Shown here piece after piece: positions 63,797 to 64,000 of a DNA stretch of 64,000 nucleotides. This stretch comes from JAFMPW01 sp041743085 (GTDB taxonomy: Bacteria > Bacteroidota > Bacteroidia > Flavobacteriales > Flavobacteriaceae): the NCBI GenBank assembly GCA_041743085.1, contig JBGTNL010000104.1:37570-101569 (forward strand). The letters run 5' to 3'. Each line of letters starts with the position of its first letter. The stretch's first letter is position 1. A model generated the notes under the pieces. That model saw only the letters and a program-made list of their open reading frames with translations. It was not told where the DNA came from and did no database searches. A program made the translations under genes and the position numbers.

Positions 63797-64000
63797 CGAA
63801 GTAGGCTCAGCCCAAGTGCGCAGCACTTGTAAAGCGGAGCTTTGGAATAAAAGTTTACCCTGAGAAGGACCGAAAGGGATTCCTGGTGAGGCTACGAAGT
63901 AGGCTCAGCCCAAGTGCGCAGCACTTGTAAAGCGGAGCTTTGGAATAAAAGTTTACCCTGAGAAGGACCGAAAGGGATTCCTGGTGAGGCTACGAAGTAG
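63781..64000. repeat. 98-bp tandem repeats starting in the tRNA-Arg 3' end
   Basis: ATTCCTGGTGAGGCTACGAA begins at 63781, 63879 and 63977, a period of 98 bp. Each unit copies the last 16 bases of the tRNA and then a shared spacer with the hairpin AAGTGCGCAGCACTT. The array runs past the right edge of the window. Confidence 0.95.

Overview
This window is a bacterial chromosome segment from the Bacteroidota, most likely family Flavobacteriaceae. Evidence: promoters of the TTTG-N19-21-TAnnTTTG type, a SusD remnant, DUF4136, DUF4230, DUF5522, DUF6503 and GSCFA families, a BfmA-type mobilization protein, and moderate GC with short A/T-rich spacers. The genus cannot be fixed from the sequence alone.

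Layout. (1) 0-20 kb is housekeeping: hemL, a LysM glucosaminidase lipoprotein, a D-cysteine desulfhydrase-like enzyme, an aromatic amino acid hydroxylase, GSCFA and DinB proteins, alaS, an M23 peptidase with a MerR regulator, a LemA/TPM cluster, der, era and an alanine:sodium symporter. (2) 20-34.5 kb is an accessory, decaying island. It starts at an initiator tRNA-Met gene preceded by a truncated tRNA copy and a bfmA mobilization gene. It holds an AraC regulator, small DUF genes, gene fragments (GlxA-type regulator, alpha/beta hydrolase, SusD, a transposase N-terminus), a HAD phosphatase with a PfkB kinase, and a HipBA pair. It ends with a 5'-truncated tyrosine integrase lacking a catalytic Arg, next to the 3' part of a tRNA-Asn gene. 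(3) 34.5-38.4 kb holds orphan lipoproteins, a TIM-barrel sugar isomerase, a hairpin cluster and a RelE-type toxin-antitoxin pair with a clear palindromic operator. (4) 38.5-48.6 kb is a [NiFe] uptake-hydrogenase locus. The small subunit has no Tat signal or membrane tail. Five single-span membrane proteins lie between the small and large subunit genes. They are followed by the large subunit, an apparently inactive maturation-protease-like protein, a Cys-rich winged-helix protein, a small accessory protein, a functional-looking maturation protease, and two DUF6503-type proteins with different membrane anchors. A convergent tetR-hypC-cooC unit follows. (5) 49-50.9 kb holds a CsoR-type protein without the canonical metal ligands and a stretch of broken genes. 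(6) 50.9-63.4 kb looks like a catabolic operon with many exported enzymes: a sodium/solute symporter, a broken sialidase, a GguC/FAH protein, a CBM9-like lipoprotein, a soluble sugar dehydrogenase fused to cytochrome c, an exported deacetylase, a Tat-exported SelA-like PLP enzyme, two exported RidA proteins and an esterase, then a DoxX-like protein and a beta-propeller lactonase-like lipoprotein on the other strand. (7) The window ends at tRNA-Arg(CCT), followed by 98-bp tandem repeats that copy the tRNA 3' end.

Working model. The hydrogenase would oxidise H2 on the cytoplasmic side of the membrane and pass electrons to quinone. The five small membrane proteins replace the usual cytochrome b as candidate membrane scaffold. 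The right-hand operon fits periplasmic oxidation, deacylation and PLP-dependent deamination of an N-acylated amino sugar or amino-sugar acid; that substrate is an inference. No CRISPR array, rRNA operon or intact prophage was seen.
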